DNA from: Alistipes finegoldii DSM 17242
GTDB lineage: Bacteria > Bacteroidota > Bacteroidia > Bacteroidales > Rikenellaceae
Length of the DNA stretch: 64,000 nt
Direction: 5' to 3'
Assembly (NCBI RefSeq): GCF_000265365.1
Contig: NC_018011.1
Location: 2,683,501-2,747,500, forward strand
Each line of letters begins with the position of its first letter. Positions within the stretch are counted from its first letter, which is position 1. A program made the position numbers and the translations under genes. The notes under the pieces are model-generated. The model had not been told where the DNA came from. It saw nothing but the letters and a program-made list of their open reading frames with translations, and searched no databases. Below are positions 44,289 to 53,308 of the stretch, piece after piece.

Positions 44289-44852
44289 ATGCCGTTGGAT
44301 TCCGAATACGAACTGATGCAACGATTGTCCGCAGGCAACGAGGATGCTTTCGGAGAGTTGTTCGGGAGATATTATCCCCGTGTCTGCGCGTTCGTCGGCT
44401 GTATCGTCAAGGAGGAGAGCACTGCGGAAGACATTGCGCAGGACATTTTTCTGAAGATTTGGGAACGGCGCGACATCTTTCAGGGGCGGGTCGCTTCGTT
44501 CAACGGATATGTTTATCGCATGGCGCGTAACGCCGCTCTCAATGCGATTCGTCAGATGACCAATATTGATTGGGAACAATATATTCAGATCGAGGAAACG
44601 CTGCCGGACGAATCGTTCGAAAAGGAATACTATTCCCGTGAAAAAGAGCTTTTCATCCGGCTTGTCGTCTGCCGGATGCCCGAACAACGCCGCCGGATAT
44701 TCGAAATGAGCCGTTATGCGGGGATGGACAATCAGGCCATTGCCGACGAACTCAAGATATCGAAACGAACGGTCGAAAACCACCTGACGCTCGCATTGAA
44801 AAAACTACGCGAGGCATTAGCCGTTTTCTCGCTTCTTTTCTTTATGCACTGA
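44289..44852 (+). CDS. ECF sigma-70 factor (FecI-like)
   Basis: 187 residues from ATG 44289; a longer frame starts inside the transporter gene. Region 2 is seen at about 8-75 (F-G-E-L-F-G-R-Y-Y-P-R-V and D-I-A-Q-D-I-F-L-K-I-W), and region 4 at about 125-175 (M-P-E-Q-R-R-R-I-F-E-M-S-R-Y, with the helix-turn-helix N-Q-A-I-A-D-E-L-K-I-S-K-R-T-V-E-N-H). It would direct transcription of the downstream SusCD operon when released by the FecR partner encoded 179 bases on. Confidence 0.93.
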   Translation: MPLDSEYELMQRLSAGNEDAFGELFGRYYPRVCAFVGCIVKEESTAEDIAQDIFLKIWERRDIFQGRVASFNGYVYRMARNAALNAIRQMTNIDWEQYIQIEETLPDESFEKEYYSREKELFIRLVVCRMPEQRRRIFEMSRYAGMDNQAIADELKISKRTVENHLTLALKKLREALAVFSLLFFMH

Positions 44853-45031
44853 TCTCATTCGCCGGGTAATCCCGAAAAAAAGTGTTTGTCGTTGTGTGTC
44901 GAACCGTTCCGGTGTGTCTTATAAACAGAGACGGGGACCGGGCTTTTCCGCCCCTCCCCCGGAAAGCGGCAGGGAGCGCCCGCTTCTCTTTCCGCAGGAG
45001 AATTTGAAACCCAAACAATCGAAATACCACC

Positions 45032-46033
45032 ATGTCGAGAATCCGAAAAATCATCAGTATTTATCTGAGTTATCGCCAGCCCCGCAGTACGCGTAAAGAG
45101 TTTGCCGAGTGGTTCGCAGCTCCGTTCGACGGAGAGACGAAACAACGGCTGATGCGGGAGTACTGGGATGCGCTGTCTCCCGAAATGTCTCAGGACCGGG
45201 TGCAGAAGGCATATGCCCGCGTACGGGAACGCATCGGGTTCCGGAGTGTCTCGCTGCCGTCGCCGCAGGGTGTCCGTCCGGTGTTCAGAAGAGCGGCAGT
45301 CATGGTGGCAATGATAGCTATTCCCGTTTTGGCCGTTGCGCTCTATGCGCTGATCGGGCATATGAACTCCGCTCCCAAGTGGCAGGAAATCTACGCCCCT
45401 TACGGTCAGACCCGGAGCGTGGTTCTGGCCGACGGTTCGCAGATCGTCATCAATTCCGGGAGCAGGCTGATCTATCCCGACCGGTTCGCCGGAAAGGAGC
45501 GGCGGGTGTTTCTCTGCGGAGAAGCTTATGCCGATATCGCCAAAAATCCCAAGCGCAGTTTCGTGCTCTCGGCCGACGACGTCGATATTCTGGTGCACGG
45601 CACCTCGTTCCGGGTCAGTTCCTATGTGAATGACAGCGAAGTGGAAGTCGCCTTGCTTTCGGGTGCGATAGACATGCAAACCAAGAATCTGCAGCAGAAC
45701 TGCAAGATCCAGATGACTCCGGGCGACATGGTCAAGGTCGACAAACGGTCGGGGCGCGTCACGTCGATGCGGTTCCCCGGCGGGACGTTCGCCAACGGCA
45801 TAGACGACGGTCACCTGACGTTCATCAATTCGCGGCTCTCGGATATAGCCCGGCAGCTCGAACGCACGTTTGACGTGAAGATCGTTATCGACAGCCAGCA
45901 GCTGGCCGACGAACGCTATTATTCTGTTTTCATAAATCACGAAACGCTGGACGAGATTCTCTCCATTCTGGAACAGAACGGCGATATGAAACACCGCCGC
46001 GAAGGGGAGATGATCCACCTTTATAAGAAATGA
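45032..46033 (+). CDS. FecR-family anti-sigma factor
   Basis: 333 residues. N-terminal cytoplasmic part (about 1-85), one membrane segment at about 88-110 (A-A-V-M-V-A-M-I-A-I-P-V-L-A-V-A), and the periplasmic FecR domain with the signature Y-G-Q-T-R-S-V-V-L-A-D-G-S-Q-I-V-I-N near 124-140, then a DUF4974 C-terminal domain (F-I-N-S-R-L-S-D-I-A-R-Q-L-E-R-T-F). It relays the state of the TonB-dependent transporter to the sigma factor. Confidence 0.93.
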   Translation: MSRIRKIISIYLSYRQPRSTRKEFAEWFAAPFDGETKQRLMREYWDALSPEMSQDRVQKAYARVRERIGFRSVSLPSPQGVRPVFRRAAVMVAMIAIPVLAVALYALIGHMNSAPKWQEIYAPYGQTRSVVLADGSQIVINSGSRLIYPDRFAGKERRVFLCGEAYADIAKNPKRSFVLSADDVDILVHGTSFRVSSYVNDSEVEVALLSGAIDMQTKNLQQNCKIQMTPGDMVKVDKRSGRVTSMRFPGGTFANGIDDGHLTFINSRLSDIARQLERTFDVKIVIDSQQLADERYYSVFINHETLDEILSILEQNGDMKHRREGEMIHLYKK

Positions 46034-46073
46034 CCATCCGAAAAACACAACCTATAAACCTAAAACTTCATCT

Positions 46074-49000
46074 ATGAAAAAAACATTTACTTTTCACACC
46101 CGGAGCCGGTTATGGATTCTTTGCGCCGCGGTGTGCATGGTATGGGCCGTTCCGCTGCATGCCCAAACGCGGAGGATCAGTCTGAACCTGAAGAACGCAA
46201 CGATTCAGCAGGCGGTGATCGCCCTGCAGCAGCAGGGATATTCACTCTCGGTCAAGGCCGACGATGTGGACATGAAGGCTCCGGTGGACATCCATGCCCG
46301 GAACGAAGAGCTGCAGGCGGTTGTGGACCGTATTTTTGCAGGGCAGGACGTGAACTGCATCATCAACGATAAAAGTATTCTGATTACGAAAGTCCCGTCT
46401 CAGCCTTCGTCCGAAGACTCGCCGCAGGAATCATCCGTAACCGGACAGGTGAAAGGCCCGAACGGACTGCCGCTTGTCGGCGTCACCGTGCTGATCGACG
46501 GTACGATGGTCGGGACGACGACCGATGCCTCCGGAAATTTCCGGATCAGGGCGAAGTCCGGGGATACGCTGGTCTTCTCGTATATCGGTTACGACGAGCG
46601 CCGGGAAAAGGTAGGAGTCCGGACGGAGATCGACGTGACGCTGGCCGAAAGCTCGACGCTGGTGAATGAAGTGGTGGTGATCGGTTACGGCACGCAGTCG
46701 CGCCGTACGCTCTCGACAGCCATCTCTAAAGTCAGCGGCGAGGTCTTCGACAATGCACCGGCCGCGACCGTGGGCGATGCGCTGAAAGGCCGGGTTGCGG
46801 GACTGCACGTACAGACGAGCAACGCCATAGCCGGAGAGTCTCCCCGCATGATGATTCGCGGCGGATCGTCCATCACGATGGGCAATGATCCGATCTACAT
46901 CGTGGACGGGGCTTTGCGCGAGGACCTGACCGGTATCAATACGAACGACATTGAGTCGATGGAGGTGCTCAAGGACGCCGCCTCGGCCAGTATCTACGGC
47001 GCTAGGGCATCCAACGGCGTAATTCTGGTCACGACCAAAAAAGGTTCGTTGGCAAAGGGCCCCCAGATCGTGTTCGACCTCCAGCTGGGCTGTTCGTCTC
47101 CTTCGCGCAAATGGGATTTCATGAATGCCCGCGAATACATTAGTTTTCTTCGTCCCGTTATCAGCAAAGCCTATGCGAACGGCATTGAGCACAATGCGAA
47201 GACCATGCTTTCGGGTCCCAATGCCTACGGTACGGGAAACACGGCGCCGAATGCCAACTATTCGACCCGTTATCTCGATTACGGGCAGCCGGTCCCGGCA
47301 GGTTATCAATGGATGTACGATCCGCTGGATGCTAATAAGGTGATTATCTTCACCGATACCGACTGGCAGTCGCAGTGGTTCACCGACGCATTCTGGCACA
47401 AGGAGTACATCGGTGTAAACGGGGGAACCGACAAACTGAAATATGCCGCGTCGGTCAGTTATCACGGCGACGACGGCATGGTTGCGATGAGCAGCTACAA
47501 GGTCTTCACCCTGCACGGCAGCACGTCGTTCAAGATTACGAAGAATCTGGAGGCGTCGACTACGTTCGACTTGTCGCGCCAGAAAAAGCATCCGCTCATC
47601 GACAACTACTATCAGGCCATCGGCCGAGGCATCATAGCCGCACCCACGGCGCGCGAATTCGACGACAACGGCGACTGGTGTCAGCTGAGCTCCAACGGCA
47701 ATGCCCATAGTGCGGGATGGTACGAGTCGTTCTACGACCGCGAGCAGGCCATCAACCGGGCTTCGGGGACGTTCGGACTCAAATGGAACATCACCGACGG
47801 ATTGACGGCTTTCGCGCAGTACAACTATTTCGACAACTCCTACCGGGGAAGTTATTATGCCTACGGAGAGCGCAACGGCACTCCCAATAACGTCTCGCTG
47901 GAGCGCAACACCACCGAAACCCGCGAACAAACCATCCGGGACATCTTTACGGCTCATCTCAATTACAACAAGACGTTCCGCGACGTGCATACGCTGAACG
48001 TTACCGGCGGTTATGAGTATATGTCCCAGAATTACTGGAAGGTGAAAGCCAATGCGAAAGGGGCTTCGTCGGACGATGTGCCTGTGCTCGGCTCCGGTTC
48101 GATCTTCACGGCGAGCAATCAGGACGAGAAGCAGGCGATGATCTCCTATTTCGCGCGGGCATCGTACAATTATGACGACCGTTACATCGTTTCGGGAACG
48201 TTTCGTGCCGACGGGTCCTCCAAATTTGCTGTCGGCAATCAATGGGGCTATTTCCCGGCCGGTTCGGTGGCATGGGTCATTTCGGAGGAACCGTTCTGGC
48301 GCAATGCCAAGAAGACGGCCAACACCTTCAAGTTGCGCGCCTCCTACGGACAGACCGGTAACAACGGCATCGGGCTTTACGATGCATACGGCGCATTCGC
48401 GACCGGCACGTACCACGGGCACACTACATTGCTGCCGTCCGCCATGGCGAATTCGGCCCTGAAGTGGGAGACTACCACGCAGCTTGATCTCGGTATGGAT
48501 TTGGGATTTTTCGGCGACCGGCTGCGGTTTGTGTTCGACTACTACAACAAACATACGGACAATATGCTGTTTTCCATCTCCGTACCCGATACGGGACCCT
48601 ATTCGTCGGTCAAGGCGAACGTGGGCAGCGCCCGGTTCTACGGCGTGGAAGTCGAGCTTAGTTCGGTGAATATCCGCAGGGAGCATTTCAGCTGGACGAC
48701 CGACATTACGTATTCGTTTACCCGCAACAAGGTGTTGTCGCTGCCCGGAGAATATGCCTATGACGAGATCGATGCGGACGGCCGTGCGACGGGGCGGCGT
48801 GCATACCGTATCGGCGGATACAAAGCTTCCGAGAGCGGTTACCGCTTCGGCGGTACTGCCGTGGGCGAACCGCTGGGACGCATATACGGCTATAAGATCG
48901 ACCACATCATCCAGACGGAGGCCGAGGCTGATGCGGCTCTTTACGACGAACAGTCGAACGGTTACCGCGTAGGCGACGGACGTATGGTCAAGGGGCGCAA

Positions 49001-49661
49001 GGATGCCGGCGACTATGAATGGCGCAACCGCAAAGGTTCCGCGCGCAGGGACGGCGAGGAGATCATCAACGACGAGGACCAATTCTATCTGGGCAATGTC
49101 ATGCCTCACTCGACGGGAGGTATCAACAATACGTTCCGCTACAAACGGCTTTCGTTGAACGTCTACTGCGACTTTGCGCTGGGACATTCGATCATCAACG
49201 GCATGAAGGCCCATCTGCTGCGCAACACCATGGGCAACTGCAATTCGACGATCGGCCGTATCGCGTACGACTGCTGGCAGCATCCCGGCGATACGGATGC
49301 CAAGTACGCCCGCTTTTTCCCCAACGATTCCGACTGGGGCAACCGCAACTGGCGCCAATCGAATTTCATGGTTGAAAAAGCCGACTATTTGTGTCTGCGC
49401 GACGTTTCGCTCTACTACGACCTGCCCGAACACTGGCTGCGCAAAATCGGCATCCGGAAAGTGACGGTGGGCGTAACCGGGAATACGCTTTGTTATTGGA
49501 CGGGAGTTACGGGGGCCATCAGCCCCGAAAGCGGTATCGGATCCAATGCGGGTGCAGGCATGTATACGCCCGTGTCGACCAGCAATTCCAACTCCGACAT
49601 CACCGCCAATATGATGCCGGTTCCGCGCAAGATCATCTTCAGCCTCAAACTGGTTTTCTAA
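46074..49661 (+). CDS. SusC-family TonB-dependent transporter with STN signalling domain
   Basis: 1195 residues. Signal peptide to A-Q near 33; STN domain about 35-110 (L-N-L-K-N-A-T-I-Q-Q-A-V ... C-I-I-N-D-K-S-I-L-I) that contacts FecR; carboxypeptidase-like domain from about 122 (V-T-G-Q-V-K-G-P-N-G-L-P); plug (I-G-Y-G-T near 202, A-L-K-G-R-V-A-G-L, L-K-D-A-A-S-A-S-I-Y-G-A-R-A-S-N-G); 22-strand barrel ending in F-S-L-K-L-V-F. It is intact. In this context its cargo is inferred to be a glycerophosphodiester or larger phospholipid-derived molecule rather than a glycan. Confidence 0.93.
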   Translation: MKKTFTFHTRSRLWILCAAVCMVWAVPLHAQTRRISLNLKNATIQQAVIALQQQGYSLSVKADDVDMKAPVDIHARNEELQAVVDRIFAGQDVNCIINDKSILITKVPSQPSSEDSPQESSVTGQVKGPNGLPLVGVTVLIDGTMVGTTTDASGNFRIRAKSGDTLVFSYIGYDERREKVGVRTEIDVTLAESSTLVNEVVVIGYGTQSRRTLSTAISKVSGEVFDNAPAATVGDALKGRVAGLHVQTSNAIAGESPRMMIRGGSSITMGNDPIYIVDGALREDLTGINTNDIESMEVLKDAASASIYGARASNGVILVTTKKGSLAKGPQIVFDLQLGCSSPSRKWDFMNAREYISFLRPVISKAYANGIEHNAKTMLSGPNAYGTGNTAPNANYSTRYLDYGQPVPAGYQWMYDPLDANKVIIFTDTDWQSQWFTDAFWHKEYIGVNGGTDKLKYAASVSYHGDDGMVAMSSYKVFTLHGSTSFKITKNLEASTTFDLSRQKKHPLIDNYYQAIGRGIIAAPTAREFDDNGDWCQLSSNGNAHSAGWYESFYDREQAINRASGTFGLKWNITDGLTAFAQYNYFDNSYRGSYYAYGERNGTPNNVSLERNTTETREQTIRDIFTAHLNYNKTFRDVHTLNVTGGYEYMSQNYWKVKANAKGASSDDVPVLGSGSIFTASNQDEKQAMISYFARASYNYDDRYIVSGTFRADGSSKFAVGNQWGYFPAGSVAWVISEEPFWRNAKKTANTFKLRASYGQTGNNGIGLYDAYGAFATGTYHGHTTLLPSAMANSALKWETTTQLDLGMDLGFFGDRLRFVFDYYNKHTDNMLFSISVPDTGPYSSVKANVGSARFYGVEVELSSVNIRREHFSWTTDITYSFTRNKVLSLPGEYAYDEIDADGRATGRRAYRIGGYKASESGYRFGGTAVGEPLGRIYGYKIDHIIQTEAEADAALYDEQSNGYRVGDGRMVKGRKDAGDYEWRNRKGSARRDGEEIINDEDQFYLGNVMPHSTGGINNTFRYKRLSLNVYCDFALGHSIINGMKAHLLRNTMGNCNSTIGRIAYDCWQHPGDTDAKYARFFPNDSDWGNRNWRQSNFMVEKADYLCLRDVSLYYDLPEHWLRKIGIRKVTVGVTGNTLCYWTGVTGAISPESGIGSNAGAGMYTPVSTSNSNSDITANMMPVPRKIIFSLKLVF

Positions 49662-49687
49662 CGTTTCAGACCTTAAAACAACCAACC

Positions 49688-51193
49688 ATGAACTATAAAA
49701 ACATAAGATCGCTCCTGCTCGTATGGATTGCCGCGGGAGTTGTCTCCTGTCACGGCGATTTGGACATCATGCAGGACAACAAACTATCCGTGAGCAATAT
49801 GTGGAAGACGTCCATTCAGGTCGAGAACTCCACTTACGGCATCTACTCCGCCATGCGGGACAACTTTGTTCAGGATCAGGTCAACGTCCTGACTTGGGGA
49901 GAGCTGCGCGTGGGCGAGTACATGTGGCGGAACAGCCGCACGGAGACGATCTGGCTCGCGGACCTGCGGAGCGTGGTGCAGAATACCATGTCCTCCACGA
50001 CGAACGCCGTCAGCTGGTCGAAACTTTATACGGCGATCGATCAGGCCAATGCCGTGCTCAAATACGCGCCTGCGGTCGCCATGACCGATACGAAACGAAG
50101 CTGGGCGATCGGACAGGCGTCGTTCGCCCGCGCCTATCTCTATTTCTGGGCCGTGCGGTTGTGGGGCGACGTTCCTTTGAACCTGAATCCCATCGAGTCG
50201 GTCGCACAGCCCGAAGCCTATCCGATTCGTGCACCCAAAGCCTCGGTATACGCCCAGATCGGGACCGACATCGACCGGGCTGTCGAAAATGCGGGCAGTC
50301 TCGGTACGGATAAATACTTGGCGACCGCGGATGCCGTCAACATGCTCAAGGCCGAATACGCGCTATGGATGTATGCGGTGCAGAAGGGCGGCGACGACTA
50401 TCTGACAATGGCCGAAGAGGCGCTTGCTGCCGTCGGAGTCAAGGCCGGCGACAACCGGCTGCTGACTGATTATGCCAAGATCTTCGATGGCTACGGTTCG
50501 AACAATAAGAATTCGAACGAGGTAGTATTCGCGCTCTACAACAGCCGCGATGAAAACAAGACCGGGGGATTTTCGACCTACTTCGCCTTCTCCGACGGTG
50601 CGATCGATCCCAATGCCCAAGCGACCGTGCCGACGAATACGACTGTGCAATATCTGGACTATGGCGACGAGTACCTTGAATTGCTGCACAAAAGTCAGAC
50701 GGAAAACAACGACTCGCGTGTGAAGACCAATCTCGGCGAGGGACCCTACGGAAAGGAAAACCGGGCGGTGGTTACGTGGCCGAACAAGTTCATCGGCAAT
50801 GCGGACAGCAGTCCGATGATTCGGGATTGCGACATCCTCTACTATCGTTATGCCCTTGCCGTGATGCTGGATGCCGAGTTGAAATATTACCGCAGGGACT
50901 ATGCAGGGGCGCTGGCTTCGCTGAACATCATCGCCAAACGGGCGTACGGGAAGGAGAACTTCCATACTTCCGCCACGCAAGGCGATGTCTTGAAGGCGTT
51001 GTGCAACGAATACTTGCTGGAGTTTCCTTGTGAAGGCGTTGTCTGGTGGGCATTGATCCGCCTCGATCGGATTTGGGAGTACAACGCGGACCTGAAGGCG
51101 CGCAAGGATGCCGCCAACATCCTGTTGTGGCCCATCAGCAAGAGTGCCCGCGACAAAAATTCGAACCTTGCCCAAACGGAGGGATGGTATTGA
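49688..51193 (+). CDS. SusD-family surface lipoprotein
   Basis: 501 residues from ATG 49688; upstream frame is inside susC. Lipoprotein signal with V-V-S-C near residue 21. SusD features: W-S-K-L-Y-T-A-I-D-Q-A-N-A-V-L-K, A-S-F-A-R-A-Y-L-Y-F-W-A-V-R-L-W-G-D-V-P-L, and the C-terminal I-L-L-W-P-I-S. It forms the lid of the SusC barrel encoded 26 bases upstream. Confidence 0.92.
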   Translation: MNYKNIRSLLLVWIAAGVVSCHGDLDIMQDNKLSVSNMWKTSIQVENSTYGIYSAMRDNFVQDQVNVLTWGELRVGEYMWRNSRTETIWLADLRSVVQNTMSSTTNAVSWSKLYTAIDQANAVLKYAPAVAMTDTKRSWAIGQASFARAYLYFWAVRLWGDVPLNLNPIESVAQPEAYPIRAPKASVYAQIGTDIDRAVENAGSLGTDKYLATADAVNMLKAEYALWMYAVQKGGDDYLTMAEEALAAVGVKAGDNRLLTDYAKIFDGYGSNNKNSNEVVFALYNSRDENKTGGFSTYFAFSDGAIDPNAQATVPTNTTVQYLDYGDEYLELLHKSQTENNDSRVKTNLGEGPYGKENRAVVTWPNKFIGNADSSPMIRDCDILYYRYALAVMLDAELKYYRRDYAGALASLNIIAKRAYGKENFHTSATQGDVLKALCNEYLLEFPCEGVVWWALIRLDRIWEYNADLKARKDAANILLWPISKSARDKNSNLAQTEGWY

Positions 51194-51216
51194 TCGAAAA
51201 CCTAAAATTACGGAAC

Positions 51217-53286
51217 ATGAGACTGAATTTCAAGAAATATATGGCGGGGCTGGCGACTGCGGCGACGCTGCTTCTGACAGCCTGCTACGAGGATCATACA
51301 GATTTGGAGGACCGGACGACGCGGATTCGCATCAGTCCTGAAATCGAAGCGTTCGAAGCGGACGGAACTGCGTCCGTGTCGGGCAACAGCAATGTCACGT
51401 CGGTGGTGCTGGTCAAGGTCGGCACCCGCGTATCCCGCATGGAGTGGGAGGCGGAACTCGTCGACTGGATGCCCTCGGTCGATGAGACCGGGCCGTGGGC
51501 GACGATCCAGCGTGTACCCGTCGTTTCGCAGTATACGGAGATTGCCGGACCGAATACCGTCGCCGTGACGCAATCCGGTTTCGAGTTGACTGCATTGCCC
51601 AATACGGGATACGGACGCCGGTGTACGGTGCGCATTACGGCCGAGGACGGTACGGTGCAGGATTACGAACTGTTCCAGTACGGCGAGCTGGCCGATGCTG
51701 AGGTGGTGCCGGCGCTCGAATCGGTAGAGATATCTTTTCAGGGCGATCCTGTCGATCTGGCTTATACCACGAATATGGGCGACAAGTATGCCTATGCGAT
51801 CGCTTACGAGGAGGGAGGCGCCGAGGGCTGGTTGACGGCCGAGCACCGCGGTGAAGGTTTGCTGACGCTGACCGCCGAGCCGTGGGACGACATGGAACGG
51901 GATCGCCGGGCGACGCTGACGATCACCGTGGGCGACGACGAAACGAGCAAAGCGGCGGTGGACATTCCCGTCGTGCAGCTTAGGAAGGCGGAATACTATT
52001 ATGTTTACGGCTCTGCGCTGGGCGAGGAGGCTGCTACGGCGTTGCAGATGAAGCGCGAGTCGGACGACTCCTATCGTGTCAGCGGATTCTTCTTCGCCAC
52101 GGAGGACAATCTGATCTGCATCAACAAGGATTCACGGGCCGGCGATCCGAGTTGGTATCTCGGTGCCGACGGCGAGCTGAAGAACTGGGCCCGGAATGTT
52201 ACGGCTTCGGATCTGAAGATCGAAGCGAACGGTTATCGTACGCTGACGGTGGATTTCGCTGCGGGTACGTGGAACTGGATACGTCAGAACAGTACGCCCA
52301 ATTGCATGCCCGACGAAGAACTTGCGAACTATCCTACGAAGGATTACCCGACGGCGTCCGGCGGAGTCAAGACATGGATGACCGTCAGCCTGCATTGGAA
52401 CGGCGGGCCCGGCATCGGAGCCGTCAAGCTCGGTTCGGGACTCGTCGGGGGCTCCAAAACCGGCGGATACGGCAAGCCCAGCGATACGACCGTGCCCTAC
52501 GACGTTCGCAATCCGGCTTACGATACGGCCGAAAACGGCGGAGGCATCGAGGAACTTCGGGCGAATGACGGAACCCCGCTGGCTTCCAAATACGGCCGGT
52601 TGTATTCCTCTTTCGAGGCTGTTACGGGGCAGCCCAACGGTGCATTGAACAAGGCCTATCAGATCGCTTCGCCTTACGGCGAGCCGGGTGCCGTGCTGGT
52701 CGATGCGACCGGAACCGCCGTCACGATCGAAAACATCCTTATGGCGACGCTCGCTGCGGCGGACGACGATGCGAAGGCCGAGGCCGAGCATCCCGTGTTG
52801 AAGATGCAGATACAGGGGATTTGTCCCTATGGCTGGCATATCGCCAACCTTCAGGACTGGAAAGATCTGATCTGGGCCGCAGCGCAGGCTTCGAAGGGTT
52901 CGCGGTACGAAATCGCCGAGTCGTCGGCCAGCTATAAGGCCATCGGCGGAGGTTCGATCGCCAATCTGTCTACGATTCTGTTCGACGCTTCATGGAATAC
53001 CTATTCCTCCGGATCGCCCATATCGCCGCTGGCGCCCGATTTCGGGTTCAACATGTTCATTCAGGGATGGCGCCTCTACGATACCGGATATAATTACGGC
53101 GCTACCTCCGGCGATCCCCGGTTTTATGCGTGGATTCCGCTTCTGGGGCAGTATACCTCCAAGAAAACTTCGTTCTGGCGCATATACATCAGCGGACACA
53201 CCAAAACCGACATGACGCTGAACGACGGGTTCGATCTGGGCAACGGTTCGGGCGCTGCGATACGCTGCGTGAAGAATTATAAATAA
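51217..53286 (+). CDS. Surface lipoprotein with BACON-like repeats and a Fib_succ_major-like end
   Basis: 689 residues from ATG 51217. Lipoprotein signal (L-L-L-T-A-C near residue 20). Two Ig/BACON-like modules occupy about 30-260 (W-L-T-A-E-H-R-G-E and R-D-R-R-A-T-L-T-I-T-V-G are typical). A middle domain resembles SusE/SusF binding modules (D-L-K-I-E-A-N-G-Y-R-T-L-T-V-D). The end has I-C-P-Y-G-W-H-I-A-N-L-Q-D-W, the hallmark of the Fibrobacter major paralogous domain. It takes the usual SusE/F position and is probably a surface ligand-binding protein. Confidence 0.75.
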   Translation: MRLNFKKYMAGLATAATLLLTACYEDHTDLEDRTTRIRISPEIEAFEADGTASVSGNSNVTSVVLVKVGTRVSRMEWEAELVDWMPSVDETGPWATIQRVPVVSQYTEIAGPNTVAVTQSGFELTALPNTGYGRRCTVRITAEDGTVQDYELFQYGELADAEVVPALESVEISFQGDPVDLAYTTNMGDKYAYAIAYEEGGAEGWLTAEHRGEGLLTLTAEPWDDMERDRRATLTITVGDDETSKAAVDIPVVQLRKAEYYYVYGSALGEEAATALQMKRESDDSYRVSGFFFATEDNLICINKDSRAGDPSWYLGADGELKNWARNVTASDLKIEANGYRTLTVDFAAGTWNWIRQNSTPNCMPDEELANYPTKDYPTASGGVKTWMTVSLHWNGGPGIGAVKLGSGLVGGSKTGGYGKPSDTTVPYDVRNPAYDTAENGGGIEELRANDGTPLASKYGRLYSSFEAVTGQPNGALNKAYQIASPYGEPGAVLVDATGTAVTIENILMATLAAADDDAKAEAEHPVLKMQIQGICPYGWHIANLQDWKDLIWAAAQASKGSRYEIAESSASYKAIGGGSIANLSTILFDASWNTYSSGSPISPLAPDFGFNMFIQGWRLYDTGYNYGATSGDPRFYAWIPLLGQYTSKKTSFWRIYISGHTKTDMTLNDGFDLGNGSGAAIRCVKNYK

Positions 53287-53308
53287 GGAACAAATCAAAA
53301 AAAGAATC

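Noticed and set aside
46431..49685. Open frame of 1084 codons on the minus strand
   Set aside because: Exact shadow of the susC gene at 46074-49661 in GC-rich DNA; no protein family features and a low-complexity, Arg/His-rich translation.
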